Source: Roseibium limicola (GTDB lineage Bacteria; Pseudomonadota; Alphaproteobacteria; Rhizobiales; Stappiaceae). Taken from it: 64,000 bases of DNA. A model generated the notes under the pieces. That model did no database searches and had not been told where the DNA came from. It worked only from the letters and a program-made list of their open reading frames with translations. A program made the translations under genes and the position numbers. The stretch is from positions 186,001-250,000 of the forward strand of contig NZ_JAFLNF010000008.1 of NCBI RefSeq assembly GCF_017313085.1, read 5' to 3'. Positions within the stretch are counted from its first letter, which is position 1. Each line of letters opens with the position of its first letter. Below, in pieces: positions 36,067 to 44,975 of this stretch.

Positions 36067-37400
36067 GGTCTAGCTCCATTTTCAATCATCAGCGGGTCCA
36101 GTTCGCGGTAGTCGGGCAGCGTCTCGGTGACGCTGATGCCCTTGCGCAGAACCTCGCGGGCAGCCCTGGGACGCGACAGCAATTCGCTCCAGTTGCGGAC
36201 TGTAAAGAGAAGAAGATCCGCCGACCCTCCGAACTTCAGCGTCCCGGCATCGACCCCGATCATCTCTGCCGGCTGGGTCGAGACACTGGAAATCCAGTCA
36301 CCCACCGGGTGATCCAGCTGCAGGATGCGGGTTGCCTGGGTGTAAACCTCGATCAGGTCGAGGTCGCCATAGGCGTAAAACGGATCGCGGGTGTTATCAG
36401 AGGACACGGCAACGGGAATGCCGCGCGCCTTCATTTCATGCAGAAGAGTGACCCCGCGCCAACGCGGCGTGCGACCAAGCTGACGGTCCTGCAGATACAT
36501 GTTGCACATCGGCAAAGAGACAACGCCAATCCCGGCTTGCGCCACCAGATCCATCGTCCGGTCGGCCTCATCTTCCGGCTGCTGCGCCAGCGAGCAGCAA
36601 TGGCCACAAACCACCTTGCCGTCAAAGCCGTTACGCAGCACGGCGCGGGCAATCGCCTCGAAAGAGCGCGCTTCCGGATCCTTGGTCTCATCCACGTGGA
36701 AGTCGAGATCGAGACCACGCGTCTTTGCCGCCAGCACAATCCTATCCAGCAGGCCGTCCAGCCCTGGCATCATGTAGGTGACTGCACCAAGCACCCCGCC
36801 TGCCGCCTGCACCCGATCTGCAATACTGTCGAGAAACTCCGGAAAGTCTGCCAATCGGTCAACGCCGAAAAGACAAGACCCTTGAAGGGTGATGCGGTCA
36901 GCCCAGGCGTCCCGCACTTCACAGAACACCGGCCAGGAAATCTCATCCTGTGGCGGCAAACTGTCGATATGGGTGCGGATATGGCTGGTGCCATGCACGA
37001 AGGCCGAGCGCAGGGCAAAGTCCATACGTGCGCGCACGTCCTCTGCCGTCCAGGCAGCAATCCGGTCCTCACCGACAGTCTTCAGCGCCCCGGCAAATGT
37101 GCCATCCGGGTTCGGTCGACGCGGCGAGATATGCCCCTTGTCGAGATGCGTGTGCATGTCGACCAACGTCGGCAGCACCAGACCACCGTCGAGATCATGC
37201 CGTGGCAGGCCCGGCGTTTCAGAAGCTTTGGATGATGAACCGGCTGGCGAGATCGACGAGATCTTTCCGCCTTCGATAACCAGATCCGTCCGCACGAGAT
37301 CGGACGCCCCCGGAGTAGAGCGCGCCAACAGGCACGCCGGCACCGTGGCATTCAACAGGTGCAGATCGCCCGTGGCGACCTGCGGCAAGACGCGTTGCAT
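36063..37400 (-). CDS. CodA-like amidohydrolase (cytosine deaminase family)
   Basis: A 445-residue metal-dependent amidohydrolase. The first metal motif is LVDMHTHLDKGHI, followed by a HVDET segment, KVVCGHCCSL and VSSDNTRDPFYAYGDLDLIEV, which corresponds to the conserved Asp of CodA. It resembles cytosine deaminase and isoguanine-type deaminases, but the exact ring substrate cannot be told. It follows the permease gene by three bases and overlaps the FAD oxidase, so all are one operon. Its pairing with a dedicated uptake system points to a salvaged or degraded heterocycle. Confidence 0.83.
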   Translation of the reverse strand: MQRVLPQVATGDLHLLNATVPACLLARSTPGASDLVRTDLVIEGGKISSISPAGSSSKASETPGLPRHDLDGGLVLPTLVDMHTHLDKGHISPRRPNPDGTFAGALKTVGEDRIAAWTAEDVRARMDFALRSAFVHGTSHIRTHIDSLPPQDEISWPVFCEVRDAWADRITLQGSCLFGVDRLADFPEFLDSIADRVQAAGGVLGAVTYMMPGLDGLLDRIVLAAKTRGLDLDFHVDETKDPEARSFEAIARAVLRNGFDGKVVCGHCCSLAQQPEDEADRTMDLVAQAGIGVVSLPMCNMYLQDRQLGRTPRWRGVTLLHEMKARGIPVAVSSDNTRDPFYAYGDLDLIEVYTQATRILQLDHPVGDWISSVSTQPAEMIGVDAGTLKFGGSADLLLFTVRNWSELLSRPRAAREVLRKGISVTETLPDYRELDPLMIENGARP

Positions 37401-37403
37401 CTC

Positions 37404-38285
37404 CTAGTTCTCCCGTTTCAGGGCACTTTCGTGCCACTTGCGCAGAAGCAGATGCGATATCAGGCTGGTCATGCCGAAAATCATCACCCCGGCCACCGAC
37501 AACAGGATCAACGCTGCAAAGAGGCGTGGAATGTTCAGGCGGAACTGACTTTCCAGCAGGCGGTAGGCCAGACCGGACTGAGCGCCCGCAGAGCCTGCAG
37601 CGAATTCTGCCACGACGGCTGCGATCAATGCCAGCCCACCGGCAATCCGCAAGCCCGCCAGGAAGTAGGGCAGCGCGCTCGGCAGCTTCAGGTGGATCAG
37701 GGTCTGCCAACGATTGGCACCATACATCTCAAACAGATTCAAAAGGTTATGGTCGGTCGATTTGAGGCCCTGCGTGGTGTTGGACAGCACCGGAAAAAAC
37801 GCCACCAGCCAGGCACAGATCAGCAAAGCTGACTGGGTGGTCGGGGCATAGATCAGGATCAACGGCGCGATGGCGACGATCGGTGTCACCTGCAAAATGA
37901 CAGCATACGGATAGAGCGCCAGCTCCACCCAGCGCGACTGGGACATGAGAACGGCCAGACCGACACCGCCGACAAGCGCAATGCCCAGCGCCGAAAAGGT
38001 GATCTTCAAGGTGATCAGCAGCGCGCCCGATAGCGTGCCCCAGTCCTCGACCAGCGCCTGCGCCACGCGCCATGGGCTCGGCAAAATGTAATGCGGGACA
38101 TCGTAAGCAGCGACATACCAGGCCCAGACAATCACCAGAAGTGCCAGCATGGTAAAAGGGATCAGGACCTTCAACACCTTGGCCGTTCCGCTGTCCTTCG
38201 ACACCAGGATCGGGGCTGGCTCATCCAGATCAGCCGGCACATGCGCCGAAGTGGTGGAAGCTGTTGTTTGATTGACTGTGCTCAT
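37404..38285 (-). CDS. ABC transporter permease (SsuC/ThiX-like)
   Basis: A 293-residue inner-membrane permease of the nitrate/sulfonate/taurine type with about six membrane segments. The BPD_transp_1 domain (about 95-275) carries the EAA-type loop FEMYGANRWQTLIHLKLPSALPYFLAGLRIAGG. Its start overlaps the ATPase stop by four bases. It works with the ATPase and the NMT1-like binding protein upstream. Confidence 0.9.
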   Translation of the reverse strand: MSTVNQTTASTTSAHVPADLDEPAPILVSKDSGTAKVLKVLIPFTMLALLVIVWAWYVAAYDVPHYILPSPWRVAQALVEDWGTLSGALLITLKITFSALGIALVGGVGLAVLMSQSRWVELALYPYAVILQVTPIVAIAPLILIYAPTTQSALLICAWLVAFFPVLSNTTQGLKSTDHNLLNLFEMYGANRWQTLIHLKLPSALPYFLAGLRIAGGLALIAAVVAEFAAGSAGAQSGLAYRLLESQFRLNIPRLFAALILLSVAGVMIFGMTSLISHLLLRKWHESALKREN

Positions 38286-39112
38286 AGGTGATCATTCGCA
38301 TCCATGGCCGCATGCAATGCGGCGGAGGCGTCCCTGCAGTAGTCATTGTAGATAGGAGAGGTGCGGAAGTCCTCATTGCGCGGGTAAGGCGCACCGACGG
38401 GCATGTCGCCAACGACGCGGCCCGGACGGGCTGCCATGACGACGATCCGGTTCGACAGATACACACTCTCGAACACCGAGTGGGTCACGAAGATCACGGT
38501 CCAGCCAAACTTCTCCCACAGATGCAGAAGGTCGTTGTTCAGCTTGAAGCGGGTGATTTCATCCAGGGCGGCGAAAGGCTCATCCATCAACAACAGCTTG
38601 GGCCGCGTCACCAATGCCCGGGCGATGGACACGCGCATCTTCATGCCGCCGGACAGCTCACGCGGATAAGCCTCGGCGAATTTGTCCAGCCCAACCATCT
38701 CAAGCGCTTCTAGCACCTGATCGCGGGCGGTCTCTTTCGACTGCCCCTTCAGCCGCAGTGGCAACCAGACATTGTTGAAGACGGTCGCCCATGGCATCAG
38801 CGTCGGCTCCTGAAAGACGAAACTGATTTCGGGCAGGGCTTTGCCGCTGGCATCATGGCTGGCCGTCGGCCAGTCGATGCTGCCCGCACTCGGGTCGCCC
38901 AGACCGGCGATAATGCGCAACACCGTGGATTTTCCGCAGCCTGACGGGCCCAGCAGCGAGATGAACTCGCCTTGCCGGATATCCAGGCTCATGTTCTGCA
39001 GAGCGGTCGTTCCGTTGGAAAAGACCTTGGAAACGTTCTTCAGGCTGACAAGGGATTTGCCGGTGGGCGAATGATCGGGAGAAACAGCGGCCGTAGCCGG
39101 TTCGATTGTCAC
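38282..39112 (-). CDS. ABC transporter ATP-binding protein (SsuB/TauB type)
   Basis: A 276-residue ATPase. It has Walker A LLGPSGCGKSTVLR, Q-loop SFVFQEPTLMPWATV, signature LSGGMKMRVSIARAL, Walker B LLLMDEPFAALD, and the switch His in IFVTHSVFESVYLS. The GTG at 39112 with GGAG seven bases upstream is preferred to the longer frame reaching 39184. It belongs to the NMT1-type importer and is separated from the binding-protein gene by about 145 bases with a small hairpin. Confidence 0.9.
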   Translation of the reverse strand: MTIEPATAAVSPDHSPTGKSLVSLKNVSKVFSNGTTALQNMSLDIRQGEFISLLGPSGCGKSTVLRIIAGLGDPSAGSIDWPTASHDASGKALPEISFVFQEPTLMPWATVFNNVWLPLRLKGQSKETARDQVLEALEMVGLDKFAEAYPRELSGGMKMRVSIARALVTRPKLLLMDEPFAALDEITRFKLNNDLLHLWEKFGWTVIFVTHSVFESVYLSNRIVVMAARPGRVVGDMPVGAPYPRNEDFRTSPIYNDYCRDASAALHAAMDANDHL

Positions 39113-39183
39113 GGGAAAGCTCCGTTTTAGGCCAGAAGCCGGCCAGGCGCACATGCACCGGGTCTGCTGCAAGAAGGGGCGCA

Positions 39184-39201
39184 CGGCGGAATGAACCGCC
39201 G
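39184..39201 (-). promoter_or_regulatory. Small intercistronic hairpin after ABC binding-protein gene
   Basis: CGGCGG/CCGCCG with a six-base loop, between the binding-protein stop (39257) and the ATPase start (39112). It may stabilise the 3' end of the binding-protein message. The stem is short, so this is weak evidence. Confidence 0.35.
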
Positions 39202-39256
39202 CACGAACCCTATGCTAACAGAAGGCTATTGTTGAGGAGAGGCTGGAGAGCTGAAA

Positions 39257-40258
39257 TCAGCCCTTGAGATCCATACCAACGCCCTTGCACACGAACTCTG
39301 TCGTGTAGACATCGGTGATGTCGAATCCTGCCTCGACCACGCCGGCTGTGACCATCGTGTCGTAGAAGCCTTTTTGCTTCTCGTCGGTCATGCAGCCAAT
39401 GCCCTGTTCAAGCGCTTCACCGGATTCCACCAGTCCGAAGGACTTCATGGTGTCGATGGAGAACGTGATCTGCGCATCGGTGATCTCAGGATTGTCCTTC
39501 TTGATCAATTCGTTGGCAGCCGCGTTATCGCCGTAGAGATAGTTGTACCAGCCTTCGATGGTCGCATCGACGAAGCGCTGGGTCAGATCCTTGTTCTCCA
39601 TGACGAAGTCCTTGCGGCCTTCAATCATCGTCGAATAGGTCTCAAAACCGGCATCGGCCAACAGGAACAGCTTCGGCTTGATGCCGCCGACTTCTTCAAT
39701 CGCGAAAGGCTCGGACGTGATGTAGCCCTGCTGAGCGGACTGCTTGTCGGCCAGGAACGGACCCGGATTGAAGGTGTAGGGCTTGTACTGCTCGTCCTTG
39801 AAGCCTTCGTAGGCGGATTTCATCCACTGGAAGTAGGAAGCAAAGCCGTCCTTGCCCATGAAGATGGTCGGCAGAGTGGCCAGATCCTCGAATTTTTCCA
39901 GACCCTGATCCGGATGGGCGATGATGACCTGCGGATCTTTCTGGAAGATCGCGGCAACTTCGATCACCGGAATGTCCTGGGCCAGCGCATTCAGCGGCTG
40001 CAGCATGTTGCCGGCCATAAAGAAATCGATCTTGCCTGCCAGAAGCAGAGAACGGTTGGCAGCCTGCGGACCACCCTGGATGATTTCGACGTCGAGGCCG
40101 TATTTCTCATAAGTGCCATCGGCAACGGCCTGATAGTACCCGCCGTGCTCAGCCTGGGCCAGCCAGTTTGTGCCGAACTTCACCTGGTCCAGCGCATGGG
40201 CACTGGTGGTTGTCATCAAGGCTGCTGCCAGAATTCCGAAAGTCATAGAAGTGCGCAT
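39257..40258 (-). CDS. ABC transporter substrate-binding protein (NMT1/THI5-like)
   Basis: A 333-residue periplasmic binding protein with a Sec signal peptide (MRTSMTFGILAAALMTTTSAHA, cut before LDQV). The NMT1 domain follows, with VKFGTNWLAQAEHGGYYQAVADGTYEKYGLDVEIIQGGP. Relatives bind pyrimidines, thiamine precursors, sulfonates and similar. The combination with a CodA-like deaminase suggests a nucleobase-like ligand. ATG 40258 has AGGAGAGG upstream. It is the first gene of the operon. Confidence 0.9.
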   Translation of the reverse strand: MRTSMTFGILAAALMTTTSAHALDQVKFGTNWLAQAEHGGYYQAVADGTYEKYGLDVEIIQGGPQAANRSLLLAGKIDFFMAGNMLQPLNALAQDIPVIEVAAIFQKDPQVIIAHPDQGLEKFEDLATLPTIFMGKDGFASYFQWMKSAYEGFKDEQYKPYTFNPGPFLADKQSAQQGYITSEPFAIEEVGGIKPKLFLLADAGFETYSTMIEGRKDFVMENKDLTQRFVDATIEGWYNYLYGDNAAANELIKKDNPEITDAQITFSIDTMKSFGLVESGEALEQGIGCMTDEKQKGFYDTMVTAGVVEAGFDITDVYTTEFVCKGVGMDLKG

Positions 40259-40650
40259 ATTGTCCAACCTCTCCTGTCGCTCATGACCGGCCACCCGCGC
40301 GGATCTCTCCATCGCAGGGCATATCTTGAAACCGGTCCGTTGCTCTGCCGCTGTGCCTCCACAGGCCCTGGGAGCGGATCAGGCAATCACGCCTGAATTG
40401 TTTTGCAAGCCCTGTGCCAAGCACGGCCCGCACAACCCTTGACGCAACCAGCAGGAGACTTCCGCGGTGGAAGCCCTCCTCACGCCGGATGGGTAGCACC
40501 TGAGCAACTCCGTTTTAAAACACCTTCTGCCCAAATAATAATCACTTTGTAGAAACGCCATGGTCAAAGCTTCGGCAGCGGTCCTCTTGTCGAGCGACGC
40601 GAACCTGAGCTACGCCACTTGGGAACAATGACCCTCGACAAGGCATCGCC
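40259..40650. promoter_or_regulatory. Divergent control region, ABC/deaminase operon and ridA
   Basis: About 390 bases with no supported gene. A 6-bp inverted repeat TCAGGC/GCCTGA with a six-base spacer lies at 40379-40396, about 120 bases before the binding-protein start, and is a candidate operator or hairpin. An AT-rich patch at 40510-40560 (around GTTTTAAAACAC) is the likeliest promoter area. I saw no riboswitch consensus, including no TPP-box core. Confidence 0.4.
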
Positions 40651-41040
40651 ATGACCAAATCCCTTCTGCCCTCCAGCGTCCGCGCGCCCTTCGCCCGCTA
40701 CAGCCACGGCATGGAAGTGCCTGCCGACCATCGGCTGGTCTTCACCTCCGGGCAACTCGGCATCACCGTCGACGACCAGATCCCGCAAGGCGTCGAGGCG
40801 CAGACGCGGGTCTGCTTCGAGAACATCCGCGAAATCCTCGCCGAGGCCGGCATGGATTTCTCGGATCTGGTGCGCATCAACGCCTATGTCACCGGGCGCG
40901 AGCATATGGCCGGATACATGAAGGTTCGCGACGAGTTCACCCGCGACCCCGCCCCGGCTTCCACGCTGATGATCGTCTCCGGCTTCACCCGTGAAGAGTT
41001 CGTTGTGGAGGTCGAAGTTGTGGCAGCGAAACCGGATTGA
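40651..41040 (+). CDS. RidA (YjgF/YER057c/UK114) family protein
   Basis: A 129-residue RidA-fold protein. The family core is seen in LVFTSGQLGITVDD, TRVCFENIREILAEAGMDFSDLVRINAYVT and STLMIVSGFTREEFVVEVEVVA. The last segment differs from canonical RidA, where a catalytic Arg precedes a hydrophobic strand; here a shifted form is seen, so it may belong to a Rid subfamily linked to catabolic operons. Such proteins hydrolyse enamine/imine intermediates to free ammonia, which suits a deaminase locus. Confidence 0.87.
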   Translation: MTKSLLPSSVRAPFARYSHGMEVPADHRLVFTSGQLGITVDDQIPQGVEAQTRVCFENIREILAEAGMDFSDLVRINAYVTGREHMAGYMKVRDEFTRDPAPASTLMIVSGFTREEFVVEVEVVAAKPD

Positions 41041-41259
41041 AACGACGTTGCCAAAAAACGCTTGCACCGGCTCGCGTGACTTAGGAAAACTGTGCACCGG
41101 TCTGCTGCTGAGGGGCTGATAGACCGCGTACAGGCACGGACTGGCTGACAAGCCTCCGTGCTGTTTGACATTTGAGGGATAATTCCCGCCCTGCGCGGAA
41201 CTCGGGTGGCCATTGCGCCGCTATCAAAGCCTGCAGGTCCCAGTTCAAGGACCGTTTCC

Positions 41260-42603
41260 ATGCGTTTGTGGATCAAAGACCCGATTGCAATTCTGGCTGA
41301 AGGGGCCGAGCGCGGCGTTGTCGTCGAAGATGGCGTCATCGTCGAGCTGATCGGCAGCGGCAAGCAGCCGATGCTGCCCGTCGACCAGACCTATGATGCC
41401 TCGCGCCACGTGATCATTCCTGGCCTGATCAACACCCACCACCACTTCTTCCAGACCCTGACCCGCGCTCACCCGGATGCGATCAACAAGGAACTGTTTC
41501 CCTGGTTGAACGCGCTCTACTCCATCTGGGCCCGCCATGTGACGCCGGAAACTTTCCGTCTCGGCTCACGCCTGGCCATGACCGAGCTGATGATGTCCGG
41601 CTGCACCACCGCGTCTGATCACCATTACCTCTTCCCCATGGGTCTGGAACAGGCCATGGACATTCAGGCTGAAGAGGCCGAGCGCGTCGGCATCCGCATG
41701 ACGCTCAACCGTGGCTCGATGAACCTCAGCCAGAAGGATGGCGGCCTGCCACCCGACAGCGTCGTCCAGGACGAGGACACCATCCTGGCTGACTGCGAGC
41801 GGGTTCTGACCAAGTATCACGACACCTCGAAAGGCTCGAAGCTGCAAGTGGCTCTTGCCCCATGTGCGCCCTTCACGGTGACCAAGCGACTGATGCGCGA
41901 AAGCGTGACCCTGGCGGAGAAATACGACTGCCGCCTGCACACCCATCTGGGCGAGACCATCGACGAAGACGACTATTGCCTGGAAAAATTCAACTGCCGC
42001 CCGGTCGACTACCTGGAGGAATGCGGCTGGCTCAACGAACGCGTCTGGCTGGCCCACGGCATCCACTTCAACGACGATGAAGTAAAACGTCTCGGGCACG
42101 CCTGCGTTGGCGTCTGCCATTGCCCCACCTCCAACATGGTGCTTGCCTCCGGCCAGTGCCGCACCAAGGAGCTGGAAGCAGCCGGCTCACCGGTCGGACT
42201 GGGCGTCGATGGATCAGCTTCCAACGACAACTCCAACCTGATCGAGGGCGTCCGCCACGCGTTGATGATCAACCGGCTGACCTATGACGCTGCCAGCGTC
42301 ACCCACTTCGATGCCTTTCGCTGGGCAACAGAGGGCTCGGCCCGCTGTCTCGGCCGCTCCGACATTGGCGCCATCAAGGTTGGCATGATGGCCGACATGG
42401 CGTTCTACTCGCTGGAAGAGCTGCGCTTCTCTGGTGCTGGAGATCCTCTTGCCGCCCTCGTTCTTTGCGGTGCTCATTCGGCGGATCGTGTTATGATCGG
42501 TGGTGCCTGGACGGTGGAGGATCGCCTGCCAGTGGGAATGGATGTCGCAAAGCTCCGCTATGAACATGGAGCCGTGGCAAAGCGTTTCTTGGAATCTCTC
42601 TGA
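41260..42603 (+). CDS. 8-oxoguanine deaminase
   Basis: A 447-residue amidohydrolase close in length and sequence pattern to characterised 8-oxoguanine deaminases (Pseudomonas Pa0142 type), which convert 8-oxoguanine to urate. Metal motif PGLINTHHHFFQTLTRA, then LHTHLGET, LAHGIHFNDDE, CHCPTSNMVLASG and GLGVDGSASNDNSNL match the subtype II amidohydrolase metal centre. ATG 41260 follows AAGGA with good spacing. It lies 219 bases after ridA. Atrazine-type chlorohydrolases share this fold, so substrate should be tested. Confidence 0.87.
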   Translation: MRLWIKDPIAILAEGAERGVVVEDGVIVELIGSGKQPMLPVDQTYDASRHVIIPGLINTHHHFFQTLTRAHPDAINKELFPWLNALYSIWARHVTPETFRLGSRLAMTELMMSGCTTASDHHYLFPMGLEQAMDIQAEEAERVGIRMTLNRGSMNLSQKDGGLPPDSVVQDEDTILADCERVLTKYHDTSKGSKLQVALAPCAPFTVTKRLMRESVTLAEKYDCRLHTHLGETIDEDDYCLEKFNCRPVDYLEECGWLNERVWLAHGIHFNDDEVKRLGHACVGVCHCPTSNMVLASGQCRTKELEAAGSPVGLGVDGSASNDNSNLIEGVRHALMINRLTYDAASVTHFDAFRWATEGSARCLGRSDIGAIKVGMMADMAFYSLEELRFSGAGDPLAALVLCGAHSADRVMIGGAWTVEDRLPVGMDVAKLRYEHGAVAKRFLESL

Positions 42604-42700
42604 TCCGCGATTTCACCTCAGGCAGGGCAGTCGCGTTGGAACCTTGAGCCGCCTTCGCGGTTCTCACCAAACAACCTGCCCTGCCTGGGGATTCCTCGAC

Positions 42701-43675
42701 ATGCAAATCTTCGCCTGCCCAACCTGTTCCAGGGCGGTTTATTTCGACAACACCCGATGCCGTTGTGGCCAGTCGGTGGTCTTTGACCCCGACAGCCAGA
42801 GCATGCGCATAGACGGCGCGTCCTGCGGCAATCGCGAGCAGATTGCCTGCAACTGGATCGCCGAAGAGGCAGGCCTCTGCCGGTCCTGCAATCTGACCGA
42901 AACCGTGCCCGACCTTGGGGCTGAAGAAAACATCGAGCTCTGGGCCCGCACAGAAGCGGCGAAACGCTGGATGCTGGCCAATCTTGCCCGCTGGGGCTGG
43001 TTCACCCCGCGCGATCCCGGCGACAGGCCACAGTTCAAGCTGCTGTCCGAGCAGACCGCCGCCGGTGAGGCCGATGTGGTCATGGGCCACGCCAATGGGC
43101 TGATCACCATCAACGTGACCGAAGCCAGCGAATCCATGCGCGCCGAGCGGCAGGAAACCCTCGGCGAGCTGTACCGCACCATGCTGGGCCACATGCGGCA
43201 CGAGATGGCGCATTTCCTTCATCTGCGCCTGTCGGCCAACCCACAATTTCTATCGGAATTCCGCAATCTGTTCGGCGACGAACGGGAAGACTACGGCGAA
43301 GCTCTGAAGCGCCACTATGCAGACCCCGGCGTGCCAGGACAGACCCATATTACCAGCTATGCCACAGCGCACGCGCATGAAGACTGGGCTGAAACCACTG
43401 CCCATCTACTCCATCTGGTTGACTTGCTGGACAGCGTCGTCGCCACACGCCTGTCGCTGCCGGAAGGTCCACGTCCAGGCTATGACACTTATCGCGAAGA
43501 GGATGTCGAGCACATCATCACCCTGGCCGTAGACACCGCGCTGGCCATCAACCACGTCAACCGGGCGATGGATCTGACCGATCTCTATCCCTTTGTTCTA
43601 ACCCAGACGGTGCGCGAAAAACTGGCCTTCGTCCATAAATGGCTGCACAACCCCGTTGCCCACACCGGAACCTGA
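42701..43675 (+). CDS. Zinc-binding metallopeptidase with N-terminal zinc ribbon
   Basis: A 324-residue cytoplasmic protein. The N-terminal zinc ribbon has CPTCSRAVYFDNTRCRCG, with further CGN and CRSCN pairs (about 5-70). The peptidase-like part has HMRHEMAHFLH (an HExxH zinc site) and a downstream HAHEDWAETTAHLLH segment offering the third ligand. This pattern fits the putative zinc-binding metallopeptidase family often seen near transglutaminase-like genes. Its substrate is unknown. ATG 42701 begins the ribbon; the open frame further upstream overlaps the deaminase and is not real. Confidence 0.83.
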   Translation: MQIFACPTCSRAVYFDNTRCRCGQSVVFDPDSQSMRIDGASCGNREQIACNWIAEEAGLCRSCNLTETVPDLGAEENIELWARTEAAKRWMLANLARWGWFTPRDPGDRPQFKLLSEQTAAGEADVVMGHANGLITINVTEASESMRAERQETLGELYRTMLGHMRHEMAHFLHLRLSANPQFLSEFRNLFGDEREDYGEALKRHYADPGVPGQTHITSYATAHAHEDWAETTAHLLHLVDLLDSVVATRLSLPEGPRPGYDTYREEDVEHIITLAVDTALAINHVNRAMDLTDLYPFVLTQTVREKLAFVHKWLHNPVAHTGT

Positions 43676-43698
43676 CACTTTCGCAACACTGACCGATT

Positions 43699-43731
43699 AG
43701 ATTGAAAGCCAAGCACCTTGGCCTTCAATCT
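43699..43731 (+). terminator. Hairpin after metallopeptidase gene
   Basis: AGATTGAA...GCCAAG pairs with CTTGGC...TTCAATCT around a three-base loop, with one A/C mismatch, 24 bases after the metallopeptidase stop. There is no U-run, so it may be a processing or stabilising hairpin, or a weak terminator before the MFS gene. Confidence 0.55.
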
Positions 43732-43770
43732 ATCTGGTGCGTGGGTTCTTCATGCTGCTAAGACTGAAGC

Positions 43771-44952
43771 ATGAGCCACGCCGCCCCTGCCCCCTCCCGC
43801 CTGCCGATCATCAAGGTCTATGCTGGCGGGATCGCCACCCAACTGCTGACAATCGGCATCGCCCGCTTTGCCTACACGCCGCTTCTGACGGTGATGCAGG
43901 ACCAGGATGTGTTGAGCGCCAAGCTGAGCGGCTGGCTCGGCGCTCTGATCTATGTCGGCTATCTGCTCGGTGCGATGATCCTGTCGGTGCTGCGCAATCC
44001 GGCAATCCGGCTTCTGCTGTTTCGCATCGGCCTGGTGCTTGCCGTCCTCAGCACCTTCGCCATGGGGTGGACACAGAACCCGTGGCTGTGGGGCTTTTCA
44101 CGCCTCGCCGGCGGGTTTGCCGGGGCAGCCGGCATGTTGCTGGCAGCAGAATTCATTCTCATCTGGCTGACGCGCAACGATCTGCGTCCCGACCTTGGAC
44201 CGCATTATGTCGGCCTGGGCATAGGCATCTGTCTGTCCGGCGTCGTCGCACTGGCACTTGGCAACGACATGCCCTGGCAGGATCAATGGCTGGTCTTCGG
44301 TACGTTGTCCGTGGTCCTGCTGCCCTTCGCCTGGGGGCTGACCCCCTCGCCCGACGGCGCGACCCGCAAAGCCAGCGCCAACAGCCACCATTCCTACGCC
44401 CCTGCAACCAAACTCTGGTTCTGGGTGTTCGGGGCTGGGTATCTGACCGCCGGATGGGGCTATGCCGTCGGCGCAACATTCAGCGTCGATATTCTCACCG
44501 GCCTGATCGGCTCCAACAATGCCGCCGTGATCATCTGGATCGTTCTCGGGTTGGCAACGGCAGCCGGCGCAATCTTCGGCTCGGTCGCAGCTCGGGCATT
44601 TGGCATACAGCGGGTTCTTGTGGTCTGCATGGCCGGTCAGACGCTTTCGCTGGCTGGCTACGCCCTGTCCTTCGGCACGATCATACCCTTTATCGCCGCC
44701 GTGTTGTTCGGCGCCTGCTTCATGGCTGTCGTCTCCCTGTCACTGATGCTGACAGGCCTGAAGACGCCGCAAAACCCAGGCGCAGGCATGGCCCGCATGA
44801 CACTGCTTTATGGGATGGGACAGATCATCGGCCCGGCCACCACCGGCTGGCTGGTGGCCGCTCATGGCACCTATCTGATCGCACTGGCAGCAGCCGTCGC
44901 CCTGATGATCCTCGGCACCGGCCTCACTTTATGGGCCAACAAGATCGAGTAG
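43771..44952 (+). CDS. MFS permease, YbfB/YjiJ family
   Basis: A 393-residue protein with twelve predicted membrane segments. The start GGIATQLLTIGIARFAYTPLLTVMQ is characteristic of YbfB/YjiJ-type MFS permeases, as is SRLAGGFAGAAGMLLAAEF. Substrate unknown. It follows the metallopeptidase gene by 95 bases with a hairpin between, and is convergent with a second MFS gene 23 bases away. Confidence 0.87.
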   Translation: MSHAAPAPSRLPIIKVYAGGIATQLLTIGIARFAYTPLLTVMQDQDVLSAKLSGWLGALIYVGYLLGAMILSVLRNPAIRLLLFRIGLVLAVLSTFAMGWTQNPWLWGFSRLAGGFAGAAGMLLAAEFILIWLTRNDLRPDLGPHYVGLGIGICLSGVVALALGNDMPWQDQWLVFGTLSVVLLPFAWGLTPSPDGATRKASANSHHSYAPATKLWFWVFGAGYLTAGWGYAVGATFSVDILTGLIGSNNAAVIIWIVLGLATAAGAIFGSVAARAFGIQRVLVVCMAGQTLSLAGYALSFGTIIPFIAAVLFGACFMAVVSLSLMLTGLKTPQNPGAGMARMTLLYGMGQIIGPATTGWLVAAHGTYLIALAAAVALMILGTGLTLWANKIE

Positions 44953-44975
44953 GGAGAGACGTCTGATCAGGGGGA

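Noticed and set aside
34837..36111. Long plus-strand open frame opposite the FAD oxidase
   Set aside because: His/Asp/Gln-rich antisense text without motifs; the minus-strand gene has clear FAD motifs and operon overlaps.
40259..40650. Possible TPP riboswitch before the NMT1/THI5-like transporter
   Set aside because: I looked for the conserved CUGAGA-type core and paired arms and did not find them.
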